Positions 46,566 through 54,055 of a DNA stretch of 64,000 nucleotides are shown one piece after another. The translations under genes and the position numbers were made by a program. Location of the stretch: positions 1-64,000 of the forward strand of contig JAOARM010000033.1 in the NCBI GenBank assembly GCA_025210515.1, in the 5' to 3' direction. This stretch comes from Vallitalea sp. (GTDB lineage: Bacteria > Bacillota > Clostridia > Lachnospirales > Vallitaleaceae). The first letter of the stretch is position 1; every line of letters begins with the position of its first letter. The notes beneath the pieces are model-generated. The model had not been told where the DNA came from. It searched no databases and saw nothing but the letters and a program-made list of their open reading frames with translations.

Positions 46566-46745
46566 ATGACAAGTAAAGAGTTATCTTACGTTAATGATGT
46601 TCTTACCCAAACACAAGTTATAATTAAGAAGTACCAAGATTACAGTTCTCAAATTCAAGATTCTAATTTAAAAAATCTATGTAACGAAATGGCTGAGAAA
46701 CATAAGCAATGTTACAACACAATTTTTACTCAATTAAATAGCTAA
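46566..46745 (+). CDS. Small spore-coat-associated protein, 59 residues
   Basis: A 59-codon frame with AGGAGG at eight bases, starting 'MTSKELSYVNDVLTQTQVII' and containing 'LCNEMAEKHKQCYNTIFTQL'. The helical pattern matches the small protein that often precedes CotF-type coat genes in Clostridia. It ends 18 bases before the CotF-like gene, so both form one operon. Confidence 0.72.
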   Translation: MTSKELSYVNDVLTQTQVIIKKYQDYSSQIQDSNLKNLCNEMAEKHKQCYNTIFTQLNS

Positions 46746-46763
46746 TTAAACAGGAGGTTTATA

Positions 46764-47021
46764 ATGCGTAAAGACGAAGATTTAATGAATGATTGTTTAG
46801 TATCTGAAAAACAACTTTGTTCAACATTATCAACAGCAGTAACAGAAGCTGCAACACCTAATATCAGACAAGAATTCCAAAAAACTTTATCAGATTGTTT
46901 CTGTACACAAGACAGTGTATATAAAGCAATGGCAAGTAATGGTTGGTATCAAGTAGAACAAGCAGAACAAAACAAAATTAGCGAAGCTAAAACTAAATAT
47001 TCTAATAAAGCTGAGTGGTAA
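46764..47021 (+). CDS. CotF-like spore coat protein
   Basis: An 85-residue protein with the CotF-family helical hairpin: 'DLMNDCLVSEKQLCSTLSTA', then 'IRQEFQKTLSDCF..QDSVYKAMASNGWY' (interrupted). CotF-family proteins resemble ferritin-like two-helix units and are spore coat components. AGGAGG ribosome binding site. It follows the 59-residue gene in the same transcript and ends at a hairpin before topB. Confidence 0.83.
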   Translation: MRKDEDLMNDCLVSEKQLCSTLSTAVTEAATPNIRQEFQKTLSDCFCTQDSVYKAMASNGWYQVEQAEQNKISEAKTKYSNKAEW

Positions 47022-47048
47022 TATTTAGTATATTAGTATCGTTTTTCT

Positions 47049-47088
47049 AATATTAGCGGGCTGTCATATATGACAACCCGCTAATATT
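47049..47088. terminator. Convergent hairpin between the cotF-like gene and topB
   Basis: A 12-bp stem AATATTAGCGGG / CCCGCTAATATT (47049-47060 with 47077-47088) with an inner palindrome GTCATATATGAC. It sits between the two convergent stops. Confidence 0.7.
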
Positions 47089-47098
47089 ATATAGCTAT

Positions 47099-49255
47099 TT
47101 AAAACTTGAACTTTGATAAAGAGTCAGCAAAAGCATTATTTAACGGTTTATCTGCATCTTTTTTCATTTTGCTTAAATAATTTCTAGCTTGCTTCTTATT
47201 CATCTGATTATTTGAAGCTTCTTTCTTTTTGTTCCAAGTAACTAATTTTTCTTTGAAACCACAATTATGACATTTAAAGGCTTTCTTATCTCCTTCACCT
47301 ATCATAACCATTTTTTTATGACACTCAGGACATCTAGCATTAGTAAGTCTTGATGTCATTTTCTTGTATCCACACTCTCTATCTTTACATACAAGCATTT
47401 CGCCTTTTTTATTTTTAACTTTTAGGAGATTTTCTCCACAATTTGGACATTTCTCACTAGTAATATTATCATGAACATAAGAAACATTATCTTTCTTAAT
47501 TTCTTCCACTAATTCTCTTGTATAATCTTTTATATCATTAGTGAATTTTACTTCTTTTAATTTGCCTTTACTTATATTTACAAGTTGTTGTTCCCATTTT
47601 GCTGTAAGTATTGGTGACTTTATATCTTCTGGTACTAACTCAACTAATTGCTTTCCTTTAGAAGTTGGATGAATTTTACCATCTATTTTTTCAATATAAT
47701 AAGTATTATATAACTTTTCTATAATGTCTGCTCTAGTTGCTACCGTACCTATTCCTCCAGCATCAGTTAATGTTTCTTTCATCTTATTTTCGCTGACAAA
47801 TTTCTTAGGATTCTCCATATCAGCTAATAATAATGCTTCTGTATATCTTGAAGGTGGCTTTGTTAAGCCTTCTATATAATGTACTTTGCTAATAGACATT
47901 TTATCATTAGGTTTAAAATTAACTTTAGGACTATTAGATTTTTCTTGATTAGAACTAATGCCTTTAAACCCTTCATTAATAACATCTTTATGTGTAACGA
48001 TAAATTTCTCTCCTTGAATATCCAATTCAGCTTTTGTCTCTTTATATTCACATGGCTTTGATAATACTTCTAAAAATCGTTTTACTATAAGTTCATATAT
48101 CTTTCTTTCATTATTAGATAAATCATTAACATATCCTGTTTCTTCTGTTGGAATTATAGCGTGATGATCAGTTACCTTCTTATCATCTACAAACCTCTTA
48201 GTTATATTAAGCTTTTGACGCAATAAAGCTCTTGCAATTCCTTTATAAGAAGGCGATGTTATACTTTCTAATCTTTCCTTTAAAGTGTCTACTACGTCAC
48301 TAGAAATATATCTTGAATCTGTTCTTGGATATGTTACTAATTTGTGATGTTCATATAGTCTTTGCATAATTTGTAATGTTTCTTTAGCAGAAAATCCATA
48401 TTTATTATTTGCATCTATCTGTAGAGAAGTTAAGTCATAAGCTAAAGGAGGTTGTATTTTCTTAATTTTCTCATTAACACTTGTAATAATTCCTATATTG
48501 TCTTTAGTTTTATTGATGATACTCTCTCTTTTTTCTTTGTCAAAAATTCTAGTGTTACCATTATTAGAAATCCAATTAAATTCTATATTATTTGTTATAC
48601 ATTTTATTTCCCAATATTTAGCTCCTACAAACTTCTTAATCTCATTCTCTCTTTGGATAATCATATTCAATGTTGGTGTTTGTACTCTCCCTGCTGATAA
48701 TTGCACATTATGTTTACATGTTAAAGCTCTAGTAATATTAAGCCCTACATACCAATCAGCTCTAGATCTTGCTACTGCTGAATGATATAAGTTCATATAT
48801 TCCTTTCCATCTTTCAGGTTTCTGAATCCTTCTTTAATTGCTTTATCGGTTTGTGATGATATCCATAATCTTTTTATAGGTTTATTAACTCTAGCTTTTT
48901 CAATTATCCACCTAGCAACTAGTTCTCCTTCTCTTCCAGCATCTGTAGCAATTATTATTTCTTTTATATTTTTATCATTCATAAACCTTTTTACAACATT
49001 AAATTGTTTAGAAGTCTTTTTTATAACAACTAGCTTCATCTTATCTGGAAGCATTGGTAAATCATTCATATTCCAGTTCTTATATCTGTCATTGTAGTTT
49101 TCTGGATTAGCTAGTGTTACTAAATGTCCTAGTGCCCATGTAACAACATATTTATCGCCAATCAGTGCTCCATCAGTTTTTTTCTTACAAGAAAGAACTC
49201 TTGCAATTTCTCTTCCTACAGAGGGTTTCTCTGCTAATACTAATATTTTACTCAT
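47099..49255 (-). CDS. topB: DNA topoisomerase III with two zinc ribbons
   Basis: A 718-residue type IA topoisomerase: N-terminal Toprim ('ILVLAEKPSVGREIARVL', 'ATDAGREGELVARWI'), the catalytic Tyr in 'TYPRTDSRYISSD', 'LSAGRVQTPTLNMI' and 'TDAGGIGTVATRADIIEKL'. The C-terminus adds two four-Cys zinc ribbons, 'CPNCGENL...CKDREC' and 'CPECHKKM...CHNC', which help bind single-stranded DNA. It relaxes and decatenates DNA. The ATG at 49255 is spaced nine bases from AGAGG; the ATG at 49264 abuts it. Confidence 0.95.
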   Translation of the reverse strand: MSKILVLAEKPSVGREIARVLSCKKKTDGALIGDKYVVTWALGHLVTLANPENYNDRYKNWNMNDLPMLPDKMKLVVIKKTSKQFNVVKRFMNDKNIKEIIIATDAGREGELVARWIIEKARVNKPIKRLWISSQTDKAIKEGFRNLKDGKEYMNLYHSAVARSRADWYVGLNITRALTCKHNVQLSAGRVQTPTLNMIIQRENEIKKFVGAKYWEIKCITNNIEFNWISNNGNTRIFDKEKRESIINKTKDNIGIITSVNEKIKKIQPPLAYDLTSLQIDANNKYGFSAKETLQIMQRLYEHHKLVTYPRTDSRYISSDVVDTLKERLESITSPSYKGIARALLRQKLNITKRFVDDKKVTDHHAIIPTEETGYVNDLSNNERKIYELIVKRFLEVLSKPCEYKETKAELDIQGEKFIVTHKDVINEGFKGISSNQEKSNSPKVNFKPNDKMSISKVHYIEGLTKPPSRYTEALLLADMENPKKFVSENKMKETLTDAGGIGTVATRADIIEKLYNTYYIEKIDGKIHPTSKGKQLVELVPEDIKSPILTAKWEQQLVNISKGKLKEVKFTNDIKDYTRELVEEIKKDNVSYVHDNITSEKCPNCGENLLKVKNKKGEMLVCKDRECGYKKMTSRLTNARCPECHKKMVMIGEGDKKAFKCHNCGFKEKLVTWNKKKEASNNQMNKKQARNYLSKMKKDADKPLNNAFADSLSKFKF

Positions 49256-49303
49256 TCTATTCATCCTCTTTTATATAATTATAACTATACAGTTATATAT
49301 TAT

Positions 49304-49990
49304 CTACTTATCTATTTCATCTATTTGCCAATCAATTTCTTTCATATCATTTGTTTTTAGGAATTCATTCGTTTTAGAAAAAGGTTTACTTCCAAAAAAG
49401 CCTCTACTTGCTGATAAAGGACTTGGATGTACCGACTTAATTATAAAATGCCTATCATTAGTAATCAACTTTGTTTTTGATATTGCATAATTACCCCATA
49501 GTATAAATACTATAGGTTCTTCTCTTTCATTTAAGAGAGAAATTACTTTATCGGTGAAAATCTGCCAGCCAACTTTACTATGAGAAGAAGCACTTGCTGC
49601 TCTAACTGTTAATGAAGCATTAAGTAATAGTACTCCTTGATTAGCCCATTTTGTTAAGTGTCCATGGCTTGGTATTTTACACCCTATATCTTCGTTTAAT
49701 TCTTTATATATATTTCTAAGTGAAGGTGGTATCTTCACACCAGGTTTTACAGAAAAACTAAGTCCATGAGCTTGGTTAGGTCCATGATATGGGTCTTGTC
49801 CTATAATAACCACTTTTACATCTTTATAGGCGGTAAAATGCAGCGCATTAAATATATCATACATATTAGGATATATGGTATATCTATTATACTCGTCTTT
49901 CAAGAAATTTCTAAGTTTAATATAATACTCTTTTTGAAATTCATCTTCCAATAATTCTTGCCAATCATTATTAAATATTTTTTTCTTCAT
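49304..49990 (-). CDS. ung: Uracil-DNA glycosylase, family 1
   Basis: A 228-residue base-excision enzyme removing uracil from DNA. The active-site loop '[18 protein letters not shown]' places the catalytic Asp at residue 66. '[16 protein letters not shown]' and the DNA-intercalating '[13 protein letters not shown]' with the catalytic His are intact. The ATG at 49990 is preferred over the GTG at 49999 because of spacing to AAGGAA. 48 bases upstream of topB, likely in one transcript. Confidence 0.96.
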   Translation of the reverse strand: MKKKIFNNDWQELLEDEFQKEYYIKLRNFLKDEYNRYTIYPNMYDIFNALHFTAYKDVKVVIIGQDPYHGPNQAHGLSFSVKPGVKIPPSLRNIYKELNEDIGCKIPSHGHLTKWANQGVLLLNASLTVRAASASSHSKVGWQIFTDKVISLLNEREEPIVFILWGNYAISKTKLITNDRHFIIKSVHPSPLSASRGFFGSKPFSKTNEFLKTNDMKEIDWQIDEIDK

Positions 49991-49999
49991 ATGTATCAC

Positions 50000-50315
50000 T
50001 TCCTTGAGTTTTTAATTTTTCGTTACTTTAATTGTCATCTCAAAAAGTTACTTGGATGTAATATCTGTATTATTACAACATTATCTTTAAGCAAAGCTAA
50101 CTAGCAATACATCTTATTTTATCACTTTTCATATTATCTACAATACTTTTTTCAGCATATCTAATCATAAAATAAAAATCTTACTTAAAACATATAGCCT
50201 AACACTTATTATTCTAATATCATTTTATCATATCAAGACCTTATATTGTATATTGAATAAAAATAATTTTTTCTAAATTTTTTATTATATTTTTTCACAC
50301 ATTTGGACGCTAAGA
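50000..50315. other. Intergenic stretch without a recognisable gene
   Basis: About 315 bp, AT-rich, between the divergent ung and coat-like genes. I see no ORF with a ribosome binding site and no strong hairpin; it must hold the ung promoter. Confidence 0.4.
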
Positions 50316-50324
50316 CATACTATA
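50316..50324 (+). promoter_or_regulatory. Possible mother-cell (sigma-K or sigma-E) promoter -10
   Basis: CATACTATA fits the sigma-K -10 pattern CATAnnnTA, with an AC 17 bases upstream as its minimal -35. The same bases also resemble the sigma-E -10. The coat-like gene starts 36 bases downstream. Late mother-cell expression would fit its product. Confidence 0.45.
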
Positions 50325-50359
50325 TACTAGGACAAGATAATTAAAGGAGGTTAGAATTA

Positions 50360-50725
50360 ATGGCTGACGGTTATGGTTTTCATCATGATTTAGGTAGACT
50401 TATAGGTCAAACTGTTACTATTTTTACTACTAGTGGAGGAGCATCAGGATGCGGATTTACAGGTATCGTTCTTGCTTGTAATGAGTGTTTCGTTAAATTG
50501 TTAACTTGCCCAGGTGGAGCTCCAACTTATCCAATTCAAGGTCCATCAGCAGCTTGCTGTGGTCAAGCGAATAACACTTGTGGTCCAAAAGGTGGTTGCT
50601 GCGGTAGCGGTAGTTGTGGATATGGTTATGGTTACGCTGGATACGGCGGATATAACAATTTAGGTTCTGTAACTTTAATTCCATGTGACAAAATTGCATC
50701 ATTCGTTCAAAACGCTGTTCAATAA
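50360..50725 (+). CDS. Gly/Cys-rich spore-coat-like protein with a split beta-barrel domain
   Basis: A 121-residue protein. The N-terminal part ('LIGQTVTIFTTSGG', 'GFTGIVLACNECFVKLLT') and the last 25 residues ('LGSVTLIPCDKIASFVQNAV') resemble the small barrel of DUF2642-like coat proteins. Between them lies a Cys/Gly/Tyr insert ('CCGQANNTCGPKGGCCGSGS' then 'CGYGYGYAGYGGY') able to cross-link. AAAGGAGG ribosome binding site. The 50972 gene encodes a shorter relative with the same barrel ends. Probably a spore surface component; inferred from composition and promoter. Confidence 0.7.
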   Translation: MADGYGFHHDLGRLIGQTVTIFTTSGGASGCGFTGIVLACNECFVKLLTCPGGAPTYPIQGPSAACCGQANNTCGPKGGCCGSGSCGYGYGYAGYGGYNNLGSVTLIPCDKIASFVQNAVQ

Positions 50726-50736
50726 TAAGATAAAAG

Positions 50737-50755
50737 GCAGGGGTTTTCCCCCTGC
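50737..50755 (+). terminator. Terminator of the coat-like gene
   Basis: GC-rich 7-bp stem GCAGGGG / CCCCTGC (50737-50743 with 50749-50755) 12 bases past the stop; the U tract is short. Confidence 0.6.
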
Positions 50756-50796
50756 TTCATACATATATTAAGAAAATGTCTTATAATAATTCTTCA

Positions 50797-50851
50797 AGCA
50801 AGGTTGACTAGGTTAAGCTGTTATCAAACAGAAATCTAGTCAATCTTTCTT
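50797..50851 (+). repeat. Nested-hairpin repeat, copy D
   Basis: An imperfect stem AAGGTTGACTAGGTT with AAATCTAGTCAATCTT (50800-50814 with 50832-50847) carries the CTAGTC family core with several G-U pairs, followed by CTTTC. It lacks the larger outer stems of copies A and B. 72 bases after the coat-like stop, same orientation as the other copies. Confidence 0.6.
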
Positions 50852-50971
50852 TCAGAATGCAATTAATAAAACTTCAAATTGTACTATAAAGTAATATTTA
50901 CAACTATTATCTAATATAATTAATCACAGACTTCTATATATTGTATTGTTTTAATCAAGCAAATAGATTAG

Positions 50972-51283
50972 TTGGTGATTAATTTGATAGAAGAAAATTT
51001 TGTAGCTCATATAAAAACATATTTATATAAAACAGTAACAGTTCATACTGTAGGTAGTAATGATAATATAGTTGATTTTACTGGTACATTAGCTGCAATT
51101 CATGAGGATTATATCACAATAATTTTATCTGTTGGTATTGTTAAAAAGAATGATGAATCGCCCAAAAATATGATTAATTTTAATAGAACCTTCAATAGCA
51201 CTCCTCCTTGTTTATACCAGCCTGGTTCAATTGCAGACATTCCTCTTTCTAAAATATCTGCAATAGTACATTATCCAGTATAA
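50972..51283 (+). CDS. Small barrel protein, relative of the 50360 coat-like protein
   Basis: A protein of up to 103 residues with 'KTVTVHTVGS', 'FTGTLAAIHEDYITIIL' and the C-terminal 'PGSIADIPLSKISAIVHYPV', which line up with both barrel halves of the 50360 product but without its Cys/Gly insert. The start is uncertain: TTG at 50972 or 50984 or GTG at 50975, with only a weak GGTGA nearby. Likely a spore-envelope component by similarity to its neighbour. Confidence 0.65.
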   Translation: MVINLIEENFVAHIKTYLYKTVTVHTVGSNDNIVDFTGTLAAIHEDYITIILSVGIVKKNDESPKNMINFNRTFNSTPPCLYQPGSIADIPLSKISAIVHYPV

Positions 51284-51305
51284 TCAGCTTTATCTTACTT
51301 ACTAC

Positions 51306-51674
51306 TTATTTCTCATCACTTGGACAAAGTAACTCTCTATCACTTTTTTTTAGCTTATTAAAGACAAGTTTATATGATTTATCTATTAATTCAAAAATCA
51401 TATTATCTGTTATAGTGCCCTCTATTATAATAGTATTCCAATGTTTTTTGTTCATATGATAGCCCGGTATTATTGAATCGAATGTTTCTCTAAGATATAA
51501 TGCTTCATCTGGATCACTTTTAAGATTGATACTAAAGTTATCTATATCCTTATTAAATAGAGCAAACATTTTATTACATACTTTAAATACCGCTACATCT
51601 TCTCCAAAAGGAAAATCCTCATATGCACCTGGTTTATTAAGTATATAGTCTCTAACTTCGTTTCTTTTTAACAT
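51306..51674 (-). CDS. MmcQ/YjbR-family protein
   Basis: A 122-residue protein of the MmcQ/YjbR (DUF419) family with a CyaY-like fold. It has 'RDYILNKPGAYEDFPFG', 'VFKVCNKMFALF', 'INLKSDPDEALYLRETF' and 'GYHMNKKHWNTIIIEG'. Family members are annotated as DNA-binding, but the role is not established. It is the 3' neighbour of the mutS2-like gene, 89 bases apart. Confidence 0.9.
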   Translation of the reverse strand: MLKRNEVRDYILNKPGAYEDFPFGEDVAVFKVCNKMFALFNKDIDNFSINLKSDPDEALYLRETFDSIIPGYHMNKKHWNTIIIEGTITDNMIFELIDKSYKLVFNKLKKSDRELLCPSDEK

Positions 51675-51763
51675 ACTTGTCCCCCTTAATTATAAAAAAT
51701 TTCTTAGATTTCTAGAAATATCATATCATCTAGTAATATTTTTGAGAAGCTTAATTAATAATT

Positions 51764-53698
51764 TTAATCAATTTCTCTTACCATATCTTTAACATATTTT
51801 CTGTTCATTAATTTCTTTTTCTTTCTATTTTCTTTTGTTTCAAATATTATATCCATATCATAATCTTCTGGGTATAAATCTTTCTTATCAAGAAAAGGAG
51901 ATAATCTCTTAGCCATAACCAACATTTTTTTATTTCTAACCATAACTCCTAGCTCACCTTTTTTATTTATAGTAGCATATATTATCCCTTTCTGTTTAAC
52001 TGTATGAACATATACTACATCACCTATTTTATATTCATGTACTTTACTATTTGCTTCCTTATGTTTTATTCTATCTATTGATTTTGGACGTTTAGGTTTG
52101 TTATAATACGACGATGTGTTGATGTATTTTTTATCTTCCTTAGTTACTAAATCTTTATAGCTTTTCTTCTCTTTATAAGTGATTTCATGTGCCTTTTCAA
52201 TCACATCTGTATCCATACCAAGACGAAGAGCTATTATAAATGCATTACTTTCTCCTGCTTCTCCTATAACTAGCTTGTATAAAGGCTTAAGAGTATTTAT
52301 ATCAAATGACATTCTTCCATTTCTAAAACCTGTATTTGAAGATGCAAAGGTCTTAACTTCACTATAATGTGATGTGGCTACTATTGTTGAGCCTTTTTCA
52401 TATAATTTTTCAAGAACTGAAATGGCTAATCCTTCTCCTTCTGTCGGGTCTGTTCCTGCTCCTAATTCATCAAGAATAACTAATGTATATTTGGTAGAAG
52501 CTTTAATAATCTCAATAATGTTTTTAACATGTGCTGAGAATGTACTTAGAGATTGCTCAATACTCTGTCCATCACCAATATCAACTAATATGTCACTATA
52601 TATGGAAAAATTACTATTATCATCAACTGGTACGTGCAACCCAGACTGTATCATAGCAGTAAATAAACCTATAGTTTTAAGTGCAACCGTTTTTCCTCCT
52701 GTATTTGGACCTGTAATAATTAGCCCTTTATAATCTTTACCAACTTCAAAATCTAATGGAATAGCGTTTTTTCCTAACATTGGATGTTTACCTTTGTTAA
52801 TTCTAATATAACCATCATAGTTAACCAAAACGCTTCTTCCATTAATTGACTTACTATATTTCGCTTTTGCAAATATATAGTCATAAAATGTCATAGTCTC
52901 TATATTAATATTTAATTCTCGACTATATGACTCAACCATATATGTTAAATACAATAAAATCTGATACTCTTCTTTTTCTTGATCAATTAATAATATATCT
53001 AATTCACTTTGTAATTTTCTTACACCAGAAGGCTCAATAAACAACGTTGATCCTGTAGAAGATTTATCTATCACTGTTCCAGATACAAGATGTTTATATT
53101 CACTTTTAACAGGAATAACTTGTCTTCCATTTCTAATACTAATAATATTGTCCTGTAAGTATTTTCTATATACAGGTGATTTCATTATCTCATTAAGCTT
53201 AGTTTTTATTCTATTTTCAGTAATATATATCTTCTTCCTTATTTTGTCTAGTTGAGGACTAGCTTTATCATTGACTTTATTATTAGCTATACATCTATAT
53301 ATTTCTTCAATAACTTCAGATAGCTCATACATAGAAAAGGCAAAACTACTTATTGTTGGAGCTATATATTTTCTTTCATCCATAAAACGTATAATTTTTC
53401 TTGTACTTCTAAGTAATCCTAATATATTTTGTAAATCTTCTGGGTTAAGAGCTGTTCCTTTTCCTAATTTTTCTATTACATTCTCGATTCCAACCAAATT
53501 TTGTATAGGTATTGAAGAACTTTTGTCTATTATCTTTCTAGCTTCAGTCGTTTCAATAAGTTGGTTTTTAACTCTGTCTATATCATCACTTGGATGTAAC
53601 TTACTAATCATTTTTTTCCCTAATTCAGATACTGCATATTGTTCTAACTCATCTATTATCTTATTATATTCAAGAAGCTCTAAAGCTTTTCTATTCAA
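51764..53698 (-). CDS. MutS2-like ATPase lacking the Smr domain
   Basis: A 644-residue protein collinear with MutS2 through its lever, clamp and ATPase domains: 'GTALNPEDLQNILGLLRSTR' (81-100), Walker A 'GPNTGGKTVALKT' (330-342), Walker B 'LVILDELGAGTDPTEGEG' (406-423) and the KOW-like 'YKIGDVVYVHTVKQKG' near residue 555. It stops in a basic tail where MutS2 would continue into the Smr nuclease domain, about 140 residues shorter. MutS2 acts in recombination control and in rescue of collided ribosomes; how a Smr-less form acts is unknown. Ribosome binding site AAGGAGG. Preceded by an attenuator-like leader. Confidence 0.85.
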   Translation of the reverse strand: MNRKALELLEYNKIIDELEQYAVSELGKKMISKLHPSDDIDRVKNQLIETTEARKIIDKSSSIPIQNLVGIENVIEKLGKGTALNPEDLQNILGLLRSTRKIIRFMDERKYIAPTISSFAFSMYELSEVIEEIYRCIANNKVNDKASPQLDKIRKKIYITENRIKTKLNEIMKSPVYRKYLQDNIISIRNGRQVIPVKSEYKHLVSGTVIDKSSTGSTLFIEPSGVRKLQSELDILLIDQEKEEYQILLYLTYMVESYSRELNINIETMTFYDYIFAKAKYSKSINGRSVLVNYDGYIRINKGKHPMLGKNAIPLDFEVGKDYKGLIITGPNTGGKTVALKTIGLFTAMIQSGLHVPVDDNSNFSIYSDILVDIGDGQSIEQSLSTFSAHVKNIIEIIKASTKYTLVILDELGAGTDPTEGEGLAISVLEKLYEKGSTIVATSHYSEVKTFASSNTGFRNGRMSFDINTLKPLYKLVIGEAGESNAFIIALRLGMDTDVIEKAHEITYKEKKSYKDLVTKEDKKYINTSSYYNKPKRPKSIDRIKHKEANSKVHEYKIGDVVYVHTVKQKGIIYATINKKGELGVMVRNKKMLVMAKRLSPFLDKKDLYPEDYDMDIIFETKENRKKKKLMNRKYVKDMVREID

Positions 53699-53763
53699 TT
53701 TATTTCCTCCTTGTTAGATAGATTTATTATCTATAATAGAACTTTATAAAATTCGTTTATAGA

Positions 53764-53803
53764 CGCAAAAAGGCTGAAAATGAACACTTATCCATTTTCA
53801 GCC
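53764..53803 (-). terminator. Intrinsic terminator in the mutS2-like leader
   Basis: An 11-bp perfect stem (53772-53782 with 53793-53803, GGCTGAAAATG / CATTTTCAGCC) followed on the minus strand by UUUUUG. It lies 66 bases upstream of the mutS2-like start and about 160 bases after the leader ORF, so it can stop transcription before the gene. Confidence 0.78.
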
Positions 53804-53863
53804 ATAACTATCTTATATTAATATATTTTTATAGATACATATATGATAATTATAGTATATAAA

Positions 53864-53974
53864 TGTTCTTTTTTTAAACTAATAATAAGCGTACTTTAAT
53901 AAACCTTAAAAGGTAAGTACTACTTATTAGGCATATATTAAATGCCTTTATTAAATTAGCTTAGTTAAAGAACA
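53864..53974 (-). promoter_or_regulatory. Leader RNA fold with alternative pairing to the leader ORF
   Basis: The last codons of the leader ORF (53961-53974, TGTTCTTTAACTAA on the minus strand) are complementary to a distal segment at 53864-53882 apart from a bulge. This closing stem encloses two hairpins: 53929-53934 with 53942-53947 (AGGCAT/ATGCCT) and 53884-53896 with 53915-53928, whose tip is ACCTT/AAGGT. A ribosome stopped on the leader ORF would open the closing stem. The switch is inferred. Confidence 0.55.
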
Positions 53975-53984
53975 CCTGCGTCAT
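53961..53984 (-). CDS. Putative 7-codon leader peptide (MTQVFFN)
   Basis: ATG at 53984 with GAGAGG eight bases upstream, then seven sense codons and TAA. It lies between a plausible promoter (54021-54049) and an intrinsic terminator ahead of the mutS2-like gene. Placement and size resemble regulatory leader ORFs of ribosome-protection and antibiotic-resistance genes. Too short to be sure it is translated. Confidence 0.5.
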   Translation of the reverse strand: MTQVFFN

Positions 53985-54020
53985 AAAAATACCTCTCATT
54001 TTTATATACTATATTATCAA

Positions 54021-54049
54021 ATTCTATCTACTATTATTCTAAAGTAAAA
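54021..54049 (-). promoter_or_regulatory. Candidate promoter of the mutS2-like leader
   Basis: Minus strand: TTTTAC (54044-54049), a 17-base spacer and TAGAAT (54021-54026). The -35 is weak; an alternative -10 TATAGT lies a few bases downstream. Confidence 0.4.
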
Positions 54050-54055
54050 ACGTTT

